Below are positions 45,753 to 53,685 of a DNA stretch of 64,000 nt, piece after piece. The stretch comes from CADEDH01 sp041394285. Lineage in GTDB: Bacteria > Actinomycetota > Acidimicrobiia > Acidimicrobiales > SZUA-35. The first letter of the stretch is position 1; the number at the start of each line of letters is the position of its first letter. The notes under the pieces were generated by a model, which was not told the origin of the DNA, did not search any database, and saw nothing but the letters and a program-made list of their open reading frames with translations. The translations under genes and the position numbers were made by a program. The stretch is from NCBI GenBank assembly GCA_041394285.1, contig JAWKIL010000007.1, forward strand, positions 62,001 through 126,000. The letters are read 5' to 3'.

Positions 45753-46664
45753 ATGTCCGTCATGCGTTTGGGGTACGTCCATGTCCGGGTGACGGACCTG
45801 GACGACGCCTCCCGGCACTACGAGAAGACCCTGGGCCTGCAGGCCATGGGGCAAGAGGGCCGATGCCGTTACTTCAAGGGCTGGGACGAGTTCGACCATC
45901 ACTCGGTGGTCATCGAGGAGGGCGGCGTCGGCCTGGTGAAGCTGGGGATGAAGGTCTCCTCGGCCGACGATCTCACCCGCTTCGAGGCGAACCTGGCCCG
46001 CTTCGGCGTCACCACCGAGCGCATGGCGGCCGGTGAGTCGCACAAGGTGGGGGAGGGCCTGCGGGTCTTCCTGCCCACCGGGCAGACGATGGAGCTTTAC
46101 ACCGAGATGGAGTACGTGGGCAACGAGCTCGGCACCTTCAACCCCCACGCCGTGATCCGCGATCCGCGCGGCCTCACCGTCCCCCGCCTCGATCACATGC
46201 TGATCGCCGGCGAGGATCCGGCCCTCACCGAGCGCATGTTCACCGAGTGCCTCGATTTCCACACCTCGGAACGGCTGATCACCGACATCGAATCGAACGA
46301 CCTGGTGGCCACGTGGCTGTTCGCCGGGCAGACGTCGCACGACATCGCCCTCATCAAGGGCGAGCAGGGCAAGCTGCACCACTTCGCCTTCTGGCTGGAG
46401 GACTGGCAGTCGATCCTGCGGGCCGGCGATGTGTTCGCCTACGACGACACCCCGGTCGACTACGGGCCCACCCGCCACGGGATCACCCGGGGCACCACGG
46501 TCTACTTCTTCGACCCGGCCGGCAACCGCAACGAGGTGTTCACCGGCAGCTACCGCTGCTACGCCGACACCCCCACCATCACCTGGACCATGGACACGTT
46601 CCCCCGGGCGCTCTCGGCCCTCCAGCGCGAGGTCAACGAAAGCTTCCTCACGGTCTTCACCTGA
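45753..46664 (+). CDS. Catechol 2,3-dioxygenase (XylE-like extradiol dioxygenase)
   Basis: Fe(II)-dependent meta-cleavage of a catechol to a hydroxymuconic semialdehyde. 303 residues, the size of XylE (307). The N-terminal module starts MRLGYVHVRVTDLDDASRHYEKTLGL; the C-terminal catalytic module has VPRLDHMLIAGEDP (His), GKLHHFAFWLEDW (His, plus the neighbouring catalytic His) and GNRNEVFTGSY (Glu ligand). WDEFDHHSVVIEEG is characteristic of the XylE/DmpB branch. AGGAAG precedes ATG 45753. The preceding ferredoxin and following HpaB-type hydroxylase make a phenol or hydroxyphenylacetate meta-pathway likely; semialdehyde dehydrogenase/hydrolase genes are not in the window. Confidence 0.9.
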   Translation: MSVMRLGYVHVRVTDLDDASRHYEKTLGLQAMGQEGRCRYFKGWDEFDHHSVVIEEGGVGLVKLGMKVSSADDLTRFEANLARFGVTTERMAAGESHKVGEGLRVFLPTGQTMELYTEMEYVGNELGTFNPHAVIRDPRGLTVPRLDHMLIAGEDPALTERMFTECLDFHTSERLITDIESNDLVATWLFAGQTSHDIALIKGEQGKLHHFAFWLEDWQSILRAGDVFAYDDTPVDYGPTRHGITRGTTVYFFDPAGNRNEVFTGSYRCYADTPTITWTMDTFPRALSALQREVNESFLTVFT

Positions 46665-46736
46665 TCCCGTTCCCTCCCTGAACTCGAACTTCCCCCCGAT
46701 ATCCCCCCGACACCGACGCACGAGGAGCGCACGAGC

Positions 46737-48209
46737 ATGGGTGCACGCACCGGCCAGCAGTACCTGGATTCCCTGAAGACGACGAGCCGGGAGATCTGGC
46801 TGGGCAGCGAGAAGATCGACAATGTCGTCGATCATCCCGAGTTCGCCCAGGCGGCCCAGGCCATGGCCTCGTGGTACGACCTCCAGTTCGAGCACCCGGA
46901 GGAACTGCTCATCTCGGATGAGGAGACGGGGGAGAAGATCAACATCAGCCACATGATCCCCCGCTCCAAGCACGACCTGGAGCGGCGGGCCGTGGGCCTC
47001 ACCCGGATCGCCGAGCTGAGCATGGGCGTGATGGGCCGCCTGCCCGACTACATGAACGTGACCTTCGCCGGCTTCGCCGCCAACCCCACCGACTGGCGGG
47101 GCCCCAGCGGGGCTAACGAGGAGGGCACCCACAACCTGATCGAGTTCCAGAAGCGGCTCCGCCGCGACGACCTGTCGCTGACCCACACCATCGTTCACCC
47201 CGTGGTCGACAAGGTGGCCGACGCCAACTTCGCCGGCAACCCGGTGCCCCTGCACAAGGTGGGGGAGACTGCCACCTCGATCGTCGTGCGGGGCGCCCGC
47301 CTGCTGGCCACGCTCGCCCCCTTCGCCGACGAGCAGACCGTCTACCCCGGCCACCCCCTGCCCGAGGGCGCGCCGCCCGAGTACGCCCTGTCGTTCACCG
47401 TGCCCATGGACGCCCCCGGGCTCATCTTCATCTGTCGTGACTCGGGGGCCCGGCCCGGCACCGACGGTTTCGACGCCCCGTTCTCCACCCGCTTCGACGA
47501 ACAGGATGCCTACTGCATCTTCGACGACGTGGAGGTGCCCAAGGAGAACGTGTGGATCGACGGCCACATCGACGTCTACAACACCGTGATGATGCCCAGC
47601 TCGTGGTGGCCGAACATCATGCAGCAGACCACGATCCGGGCCCTCACCAAGCTCGAGTTCGCCTACGGCCTGTGCGTGCGGATGGCCGAGATCGTGAACG
47701 ACAACTCGCCCCAGACGATCGACATGCTGGGCGAGCTGGTGGGCTACGTGGAACTGACCCGCAACGCGCTGGTGGCGGCGGTGGAGGAGGCCGTCACGTG
47801 GCCCGACGGGGGCGTGTTCCCCTCGGCCCGGGCCCTCACCTCCATCCGCTCGATCATGCCGATCTGGATGAGCCGCACCAACGACATCATCAAGACGATC
47901 GGCAGCCACAACCTGCTTGCCGTGGCCAGCCGGGGCCAGCTCGACGACCCCCGGCTCCGGCCGCTCCTGGAGGAGTTCCTTCCCGGGGCCAACGGCGTGG
48001 GCCCCGAGGAGCGCTCGGCCGTGTACCGCGCCGCCTGGGACTTCGTGGGCTCCGCCTTCGGTGCCCGCAACGAGCTGTACGAGCGCAACTACCTGGCGTC
48101 GACCAAGACCAACCGCTTCGCCCAGCAGATGATGTACTCGGAGCCGAACAAGGCCCGGGGCCGCCAGCTGCTGGACAAGGTCCTGGCCGACGCCCGCAGC
48201 CGGCGCTGA
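46737..48209 (+). CDS. 4-hydroxyphenylacetate 3-monooxygenase (HpaB) family oxygenase
   Basis: FADH2-using two-component aromatic hydroxylase, large subunit. 490 residues, typical. MGARTGQQYLDSLKTTSREIWLGSEKI is the HpaB N-terminal start; HTIVHPVVDKVAD with GNPVPLHKVGETATSIVVRGARLLATLAP corresponds to the flavin and substrate region, FDDVEVPKENVWIDG follows, and the C-terminal helical domain has GVGPEERSAVYRAAWDFVGSAFGARNELYE. The reductase partner (HpaC) is not adjacent. It ortho-hydroxylates a phenol, and the product catechol would be the substrate of the XylE-like enzyme just upstream. The true phenol is undetermined. Confidence 0.9.
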   Translation: MGARTGQQYLDSLKTTSREIWLGSEKIDNVVDHPEFAQAAQAMASWYDLQFEHPEELLISDEETGEKINISHMIPRSKHDLERRAVGLTRIAELSMGVMGRLPDYMNVTFAGFAANPTDWRGPSGANEEGTHNLIEFQKRLRRDDLSLTHTIVHPVVDKVADANFAGNPVPLHKVGETATSIVVRGARLLATLAPFADEQTVYPGHPLPEGAPPEYALSFTVPMDAPGLIFICRDSGARPGTDGFDAPFSTRFDEQDAYCIFDDVEVPKENVWIDGHIDVYNTVMMPSSWWPNIMQQTTIRALTKLEFAYGLCVRMAEIVNDNSPQTIDMLGELVGYVELTRNALVAAVEEAVTWPDGGVFPSARALTSIRSIMPIWMSRTNDIIKTIGSHNLLAVASRGQLDDPRLRPLLEEFLPGANGVGPEERSAVYRAAWDFVGSAFGARNELYERNYLASTKTNRFAQQMMYSEPNKARGRQLLDKVLADARSRR

Positions 48210-48287
48210 CCGCACCGGCCGCGCTACCGCCGGCGAAGCCGGCCCCGGTGGGTGGTGCCCCAGCGGGAGATGGGGGAGCGTAGCGGC

Positions 48288-48302
48288 GGGGGCGCAGCCC
48301 CC
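48288..48302. terminator. Hairpin GGGGGC-GCA-GCCCCC after the HpaB-type gene
   Basis: Reverse complement of the hairpin at 9442 and 19149. Lies between convergent genes, 79 bases after the hydroxylase stop and 12 before the esterase stop. The same gap also has GCCGGC-GAA-GCCGGC at 48230. Confidence 0.6.
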
Positions 48303-48313
48303 GAAAGGTACAG

Positions 48314-49822
48314 CTAGCCCCAGGCCCGGGCCAGGGCCGGGGGCAGCTCCTCGCACCACTGGATCAGGTCGTGGCCGGCCACCCGCTCGGTGAAGTGGTA
48401 CGGGGCCTTCATCATGTGGAGATAGCCGGCCCAGGCCGCCGTGGCCTGGTGGAACGGGCCTTCCAGGGTGCCGGCGCACAGGTGGACGAACGGGGCGTCG
48501 TCGGGGCTCCACGGCAGCGTGGGCTCGGGCGGGGTGCCGGTGGAGTAGGCGAACACGTGGCCGAAGCGGTGGCGGTGGAGCCGGCCGGTGGACAGGGCGT
48601 GGCCGCCCCCGTCGCTGCAGCCGAACACGGCCCGCTTGGCCCGGTCGGTGGTGACCCCCAGCTCCTCCTCGGCCCAGGCCGCCAGCTCGCCCACGAAGAA
48701 CCGCTGGTGGGCGTCGAAGCGGCGGTCGTCGAACCCGGCGAGGTATTCGAGCGCCCGCTGGTTGCCCCGCACGTGGTCGGCCGGGGCCGAATGGGCGGCC
48801 ACCACGACCACCCGGGGGCAGGTGCCGGCCTCGATGGCGGCGTCGAGCCGCCGGGCGTAGGGAGCGAACATGTTGCCGTCGGTGGCGTAGACCACCGGGA
48901 TGTCCTCACCCCTGGTGTGGCCCGGCGGCTTGTACACCGTCACCCGGCGTGGCCCACCCAGGGCCGACGACTCCAGCGCGTGGTCGAACAGGGTGCCCTT
49001 CACCGGATCGTTCGACGGCAGCTCGGTCGGGGCGGCCGGGCCCCGGAAGCGGCCGTCGTGGGAGCCCCGGCTGAGGTTGGTGGTGACGCTGCCGTCGAGC
49101 GGGGTGAAGGTGTAGGTGATCACCGCCTCGTCGAGGCGGGCCACCCGCACGCTCAGCACCTGGAGACCGTCGCCGGCCGGCCACGACGGCATCTGGAACA
49201 CCGGGGTGAGCGCCACCGGCACGGGTGACTCGGTGACGAAGGTGAGGATGTCGCCGTCGGCCCAGGCCCGGCCCTCGGACGCCATGCGCTCCCGTAGGGC
49301 GGTGGGATCGGGATCGGTCCAGACCCGGGTGAAGGCCTGGCCCGGAGGCAGGAAGCCGGGCTGGGCCGCCCGGTCGGCGGCCAGCCGGCGGGACGCCTCC
49401 ACGGTCCGCTGGCGCAGCTCGGCCAGCGGGGGCACGCCGAACGCGGCCCGGTCCTCGTCGCTGGTTCGGCGGTCCACCGGCGGCATCACGACATCGCCCT
49501 GGTGCTCCACCATCACCGTCCCGTAGGGCTGGGGGCGCCCCGTGAGCAGGGAGAGCTTGTCGATGGCTTCGGCCGCCACCGGCCCGGCGCCGGCCACGCC
49601 GTCGTCGTGGGCCCGGGAGGCCAGGCGGGCCACCAGCTGGAGGTCTTCGTAACCGCCCCACCGGGCCAGCAGGTTGGCGGCCCGCAGGGCATCGGCCCCG
49701 GCCGCCCCGGCGGTGTCGGGATGATCGACGAGGCGGGCGACGATGCCCGCCACCCGCGGGTCGTCGGCCTGCTCGGCCGCCTCCGCCTCGTCGAGCAGGC
49801 TCTGGAGCGGCGCGTTGTCCAT
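48314..49822 (-). CDS. Enterochelin-esterase-like (esterase D family) alpha/beta hydrolase
   Basis: 502 residues. The first 120 residues are a helical Ala/Asp-rich region; 150-280 contain an Ig-like N-terminal domain as in Fes/IroD-type esterases (FTRVWTDPDPTALRERM, VVMPPVDRRTSDEDR); the hydrolase domain has RRVTVYKPPGH, IPVVYATDGNMFAPYARRLDAAI, the nucleophile elbow GCSDGGGHAL (Ser near 400) and the catalytic His in VAGHDLIQWCEEL near the end. Predicted to hydrolyse an ester or depsipeptide; no signal peptide, so cytoplasmic. Substrate unclear; no siderophore genes nearby. ATG 49822. Confidence 0.82.
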   Translation of the reverse strand: MDNAPLQSLLDEAEAAEQADDPRVAGIVARLVDHPDTAGAAGADALRAANLLARWGGYEDLQLVARLASRAHDDGVAGAGPVAAEAIDKLSLLTGRPQPYGTVMVEHQGDVVMPPVDRRTSDEDRAAFGVPPLAELRQRTVEASRRLAADRAAQPGFLPPGQAFTRVWTDPDPTALRERMASEGRAWADGDILTFVTESPVPVALTPVFQMPSWPAGDGLQVLSVRVARLDEAVITYTFTPLDGSVTTNLSRGSHDGRFRGPAAPTELPSNDPVKGTLFDHALESSALGGPRRVTVYKPPGHTRGEDIPVVYATDGNMFAPYARRLDAAIEAGTCPRVVVVAAHSAPADHVRGNQRALEYLAGFDDRRFDAHQRFFVGELAAWAEEELGVTTDRAKRAVFGCSDGGGHALSTGRLHRHRFGHVFAYSTGTPPEPTLPWSPDDAPFVHLCAGTLEGPFHQATAAWAGYLHMMKAPYHFTERVAGHDLIQWCEELPPALARAWG

Positions 49823-50043
49823 GGGCCGACCCTAGTGCTCGCTGTCAGGCGATGCCCAGGGGGACGGGGCGCCCGGGGCGCCGGATGGGTCCGGGGGCGC
49901 CGCCCCGTGTCGGCACTGCCGCCGGGCCGGTCCCAGCCCGTGGTGCCGCTTCGTGCACGTTGGGCACGGGGCCGATGTGCACGGCCCCCAGAGTTGGGCA
50001 ATAGTGGAGTCGTCCTCAGACGTCCCGCCGATCGGAGCCGGGG

Positions 50044-50817
50044 ATGACCAACGAACGTCTACGCGATGCGGTCAACCGCGCCGGTCTCACCTTGGTGGAA
50101 CTGGCCCACGAGGTCGGGGTCGACCCCAAGACGATCGAGCGGTGGATCAACCAGGGCCGCATGCCCTATCCCAAGCACCGGGCCCGGATCGCCACCCTGC
50201 TCCAGGAGAGCGAGGCCTACCTGTGGCCCCAGAGCCACGGGGTGGACCGGCGAGCCCGCTTGTGGGAGTCCGAGGTGGTGCGCTTCTATCCCCGGCGGGC
50301 CGAGATCCCCCGGGAGATGTGGCAGCGGCTGTTGCGGGAGGCCGGAGAGCGGATCGACATCCTGGTCTACGCCGGCCTGTTCTTCCCCGAGCAGATGCCC
50401 ACGCTGGCCGCCACCCTGTGCGACAAGGTGAACGAGGGGGTGGAGGTGCGCCTCCTCATGGCCCGCCCCGACGGCGAGCAGGTGGCCCGCCGGGGGGTCG
50501 AGGAGGGCATCGGCGACGTGGTGAGGGGCCGGGTGCAGAACGCGCTCTCGTTCTTCGAGCCCCACGCCCGCCACGGCTGTATCCAGCTCCGCCTGCACGA
50601 CACCACGCTCTACAACTCGATCTTCCGCTTCGACGACGAGATGCTGGTCAACACCCACGTGTTCGGCCTCCCGGCGGCCCACGCCCCGGTGATCCATCTC
50701 CGCCGGCTCGACGGTGCCGAGCTGTTCAGCATCTACGGCGCCTCGTTCGACCGGGTGTGGGCGGCATCGGAGCCGGTCTCGGCAGCGGAGGAGAACCTTT
50801 ACGCTGGGAGGCCATGA
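50044..50817 (+). CDS. Helix-turn-helix protein with PLD-like (DUF5919) C-terminal domain
   Basis: 257 residues. An XRE/MerR-like HTH occupies the first 60 (LRDAVNRAGLTLVELAHEVG, DPKTIERWINQGRMPYPKHR). After a linker with LWPQSHG, the rest (RIDILVYAGLFFPEQMPTLA, GVEVRLLMARPDG, GCIQLRLHDTTLYNSIFRFD and FSIYGASFDRVW) has the strand pattern of phospholipase-D-like DUF5919 domains, but the HxK(x)4D catalytic motif is absent, so it probably binds rather than cuts. ATG after GGAGCCGGGG. Its stop overlaps the ATG of the lysyl-tRNA synthetase by four bases, implying coupled translation. Similar proteins are scattered in actinobacteria without known role. Confidence 0.8.
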   Translation: MTNERLRDAVNRAGLTLVELAHEVGVDPKTIERWINQGRMPYPKHRARIATLLQESEAYLWPQSHGVDRRARLWESEVVRFYPRRAEIPREMWQRLLREAGERIDILVYAGLFFPEQMPTLAATLCDKVNEGVEVRLLMARPDGEQVARRGVEEGIGDVVRGRVQNALSFFEPHARHGCIQLRLHDTTLYNSIFRFDDEMLVNTHVFGLPAAHAPVIHLRRLDGAELFSIYGASFDRVWAASEPVSAAEENLYAGRP

Positions 50818-52559
50818 CCGGATCCTCCCCTGCCCGCACCGCCAGCTCCGACTGGGTCGCTCAGATCGCCGACCGGGTCATCCGGGCCTACGAGAAGCGC
50901 ACGGCGGACGGAAAGGCGGGCGACAAGGTGGTGTGCGCCTCGGGGATCTCGCCCTCGGGCCCGATCCATCTGGGCAACCTCCGGGAGCTGCTGGTCCCCC
51001 ACTTCGTGGCCGAGGAGATCAAGGCCCGGGGAATCCCCTGCGAGCATCTGCTGAGCTGGGACGACTTCGACCGGCTGCGCAAGGTTCCGGCCGGGGTGCC
51101 GGCCAGCTTCGCCGAGCACGTGGGGCGGCCCCTCACCGGTATCCCCGATCCCTACGGCGAGCTCGACAGCTGGGCCGAGCGGTTCAAGACGCCGTTCCGG
51201 GCGGCCATCGCCCGGCTCGGCGTGGAGATCCGGGAGATCAGCCAGACCGAGATGTACACCGCCGGCGCCTACCGGAACCAGATCCTCTCCGCCTTGGACC
51301 AGCGTCTCGCCATCAACGACGTGCTGGCCCGCTTCCGGACCCTGGAGGCCGAGGCCGGCATCACGCCCGACGCCGACGACGATGACGGTGCGCCCGCCAC
51401 CGAGACCCAGGCCGAAGACGACAGCGACGTCGAGATCGGTTCGAGCTACTGGCCCTACAAGGTCTACTGCCATGCCTGCGGCCGGGACCACACCCACCTC
51501 ACCGCGGTGGAGCATGCCGCCGACGGCGGCGTATGGGTGTCGTACGCCTGCGACGGTTGCGGGCACAGCGGCCGCTTCGACCTGAACGTGGAGAACCCGG
51601 GCAAGCTCGTGTGGAAGGTGGACTGGCCGATGCGCTGGGCCTACGAGCGGGTGACGTTCGAGGCCGGCGGCGCCGACCATTCCTCGCCCGGATCGAGCTT
51701 CAGCGTCGGTTCGGACCTCGTGCGCTCGATCTTCGACGGCCTGCCGCCGGAGTACGTCGCCTACTCCTTCGTCGGCACCCGGGGGGAGGGCAAGATGAGC
51801 AGCTCCCGGGGAGCGGTACCCACGCCGTCGGACGCGCTGGAGGTGCTGGAGGTGCCGATCCTGCGCTGGCTGTACGTGCGCAAGGCGCCCCGGCAAGGCA
51901 TCTCGATCGACCTGGCCGAAGGGATCCATGCCCTGTACGACGAATGGGACGCCCTCAGCCGCAAGGCGGCCGACGGCAAGGCCCAGGCGTCGATGGGGCT
52001 GGCCTACGACCGGGCCCGGGCCACGGCCCAGGCCGGCGAGTTCGAGCGCCCGGGCGTGGTGGTGCCGTTCCGCACCCTCGCCTCGGCGGTGTCGGTGGCG
52101 GCCGGCGACCCCACCCAGACCACCCGCATCGTGGGTGTGCTGGCCGAGCTCGACGAGGCCGACGTGGCCCGCACCGAGCCTCGCCTGGGCCTGGCCAAGC
52201 GGTGGATGGAAGCCTACGCCCCGCCGGCGGAGCGGATCACGGTGCGCCCCGAGCCAGACCGGGAGCGCCTGGCCCACCTGGACGACAGCGAGGCCCGCTG
52301 GCTGGAGCTCCTCATGGAGCACCTCGACGACGACTGGACGCTGGAGGGGGCCCGCACCCTGGCCTACGGGGTGCCCAAGCTGGCCCTCGGGCTCCCGCTC
52401 GACACCGACCCGACGGCCGAGCTGAAGGTGGCCCAACGGGAGTTCTTCAAGCTCCTGTACCAGCTGATCCTCTCGGCCGACACCGGCCCCCGGATCCCCA
52501 CGCTCCTCCTGGCCCTGGGCCAGGAACAGGTCCGGCACCTGCTCACACCGGCGCCCTGA
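50814..52559 (+). CDS. lysS: Lysyl-tRNA synthetase, class I
   Basis: Charges tRNA-Lys. The fold is class I, which is typical of archaea and only some bacteria, instead of the common class II enzyme. 581 residues, slightly long because of an acidic insert (DADDDDGAPATETQAEDDSD) near 190-212. The HIGH motif is SGPIHLGN at residues 48-55, the KMSKS motif KMSSSRG at 327-333, and a zinc-knuckle pair CHACGRDH / CDGCGH is near 222 and 245. The C-terminal helical domain ends PRIPTLLLALGQEQVRHLL. ATG overlaps the HTH/PLD gene. Some actinomycetes carry both classes; whether a class II gene exists here cannot be seen. Confidence 0.96.
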   Translation: MTGSSPARTASSDWVAQIADRVIRAYEKRTADGKAGDKVVCASGISPSGPIHLGNLRELLVPHFVAEEIKARGIPCEHLLSWDDFDRLRKVPAGVPASFAEHVGRPLTGIPDPYGELDSWAERFKTPFRAAIARLGVEIREISQTEMYTAGAYRNQILSALDQRLAINDVLARFRTLEAEAGITPDADDDDGAPATETQAEDDSDVEIGSSYWPYKVYCHACGRDHTHLTAVEHAADGGVWVSYACDGCGHSGRFDLNVENPGKLVWKVDWPMRWAYERVTFEAGGADHSSPGSSFSVGSDLVRSIFDGLPPEYVAYSFVGTRGEGKMSSSRGAVPTPSDALEVLEVPILRWLYVRKAPRQGISIDLAEGIHALYDEWDALSRKAADGKAQASMGLAYDRARATAQAGEFERPGVVVPFRTLASAVSVAAGDPTQTTRIVGVLAELDEADVARTEPRLGLAKRWMEAYAPPAERITVRPEPDRERLAHLDDSEARWLELLMEHLDDDWTLEGARTLAYGVPKLALGLPLDTDPTAELKVAQREFFKLLYQLILSADTGPRIPTLLLALGQEQVRHLLTPAP

Positions 52560-52560
52560 A

Positions 52561-52625
52561 CCGGCGCCGCCGGTGCGGTGATCCGGCGCCGCCGGTGTGG
52601 TGATCCGGCGCCGCCGGTGCGGCGA
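52561..52625. repeat. Three tandem 22-bp repeats after lysS
   Basis: The unit ccggcgccgccggtgcggtgat is present three times (52561, 52583, 52605; the second has T for C, the last ends cga). Each contains the near-palindrome CCGGCGCCGCCGG. The sequence CACCGGCGCC of the lysS 3' end resembles the unit, so the array may have grown from the gene end. Confidence 0.75.
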
Positions 52626-52635
52626 AAACAGGGAA

Positions 52636-52673
52636 CCCCCGGTGCCGGACCCGGAAGGGCCCGACACCGGGGG
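52636..52673. terminator. Hairpin between convergent lysS and flagellin genes
   Basis: CCCCCGGTGCCGG (52636-52648) pairs with CCGACACCGGGGG (52661-52673) with one mismatch, loop of 12. Probably the terminator of the flagellin gene, whose stop is 49 bases away, and of lysS. Confidence 0.75.
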
Positions 52674-52721
52674 TGAACAGGACATCGGTATGGCTGGGGG
52701 TGGCGGGCTACGCCACCGGGC

Positions 52722-53543
52722 TCACTGCTGCAGCAGCCGCAGGACCGACTGCGGGATGCTGTTGGCCTGGCCCAGCATGGCCGTACCGGCCTGCTGCAGG
52801 ATCTGGCTCTTGGTGAACGACACCATCTCGGTGGCCATGTCGGTGTCCCGGATCCGGGACTCCGAGGCGGCCAGGTTCTCCGTCGTGACCTGAAGGTTGT
52901 TGACGATCGACTCGAACCGGTTCTGAGCGGCGCCCAGCGAGCCTCGGCTCTCGGACACCGCGGCGATGGCATCGTCGATGGACTCGATGGTGGTCCGGGC
53001 GTTGGCCGCCGTGTCGACCGTGAGGCCGGTCAGGTCGGCCCCGCCGATGTCGGTGTTGTCGAGCGCCCCCACCGTCACCTGGAGCTGGTTGCCCACGCCC
53101 TCCGAGCCCACCTGGAAGTTCAGCGCAGTGGCGCTGAACACGGTGGCCCCGCTGAACGTGGTGTCGTCGCCGATCCGGCCGATCTCGTCGGCCAGGGCGT
53201 CGATCTCGCTCTGGATGGCGTCTCGGGCGGCGGTGTCGTTGGTGTCGTTGGCCGCCTGCACGGCCAGGTCGCGCATGCGGTTCAGCATGGCGTGGACCTC
53301 ACCCAGCGCACCTTCCGCCGTCTGGGCGAAGCTGATGCCGTCCTGGGCGTTGCGGGTGGCCTGGCGGAGCCCCGAGACCTCGGCCCGGAGCTTCTGAGAG
53401 ATGACGAGGCCCGCCGCGTCGTCACCGGCCCGGTTGATGCGGTAACCCGAGCTCAACTTCTCCAGGCTCTTGCCCAGATTGGTGTTGGACATGCCCAGGT
53501 TACGAGCGGCGTTGAACGCCATGATGTTGTTGTTTACGCGCAT
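52722..53543 (-). CDS. fliC: Flagellin
   Basis: Filament subunit. 273 residues, a minimal flagellin with D0/D1 helices and a very short variable part. The N-terminus MRVNNNIMAFNAARNLGMSN and LEKLSSGYRINRAGDDAAGL, with AQDGISFAQTAEGALGEVHA, and the C-terminus LGAAQNRFESIVNNLQV, ESRIRDTDMATEMVSFTKSQ and QANSIPQSVLRLLQQ are highly conserved. D0 and D1 carry the TLR5-type LQ and R segments (QVTTENLAASES). A FliA-type promoter lies 80 bases upstream. Single flagellin gene in the window; convergent with lysS. Confidence 0.97.
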   Translation of the reverse strand: MRVNNNIMAFNAARNLGMSNTNLGKSLEKLSSGYRINRAGDDAAGLVISQKLRAEVSGLRQATRNAQDGISFAQTAEGALGEVHAMLNRMRDLAVQAANDTNDTAARDAIQSEIDALADEIGRIGDDTTFSGATVFSATALNFQVGSEGVGNQLQVTVGALDNTDIGGADLTGLTVDTAANARTTIESIDDAIAAVSESRGSLGAAQNRFESIVNNLQVTTENLAASESRIRDTDMATEMVSFTKSQILQQAGTAMLGQANSIPQSVLRLLQQ

Positions 53544-53623
53544 GCTCCCGTGATCCTTCCGTGTGAGAGCGGTTTCACCTGTCCAATCCGTTGGACCAGG
53601 ACCGGGAGAACCCGGCAGATCCA

Positions 53624-53651
53624 GCTTCGGCTGATCGGGCCCGTTGCATTA
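53624..53651 (-). promoter_or_regulatory. FliA-type promoter of the flagellin gene
   Basis: Minus strand: -35 TAAT (53648-53651), 16-base spacer, -10 GCCGAAGC (53624-53631). The leader of about 70 bases holds a small hairpin GTCCAA-TCCG-TTGGAC (53581-53596 on plus), which may stabilise the mRNA or time translation. Match to TAAA-N15-GCCGATAA is good but not perfect. Confidence 0.55.
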
Positions 53652-53685
53652 GGAAAAATTCGGGGAAATCTCGTAGCGTCGGTTC

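Noticed and set aside
44823..48512. 1229-codon minus-strand open frame
   Set aside because: Runs antisense through four well-supported genes (VOC, ferredoxin, XylE-like, HpaB-type); composition is that of third-position GC bias.
52561..52625. Short CRISPR-like array
   Set aside because: The three 22-bp units are contiguous without spacers.
50799..52685. 628-codon minus-strand open frame over lysS
   Set aside because: Antisense to class I LysRS with intact HIGH and KMSKS motifs; no family features.
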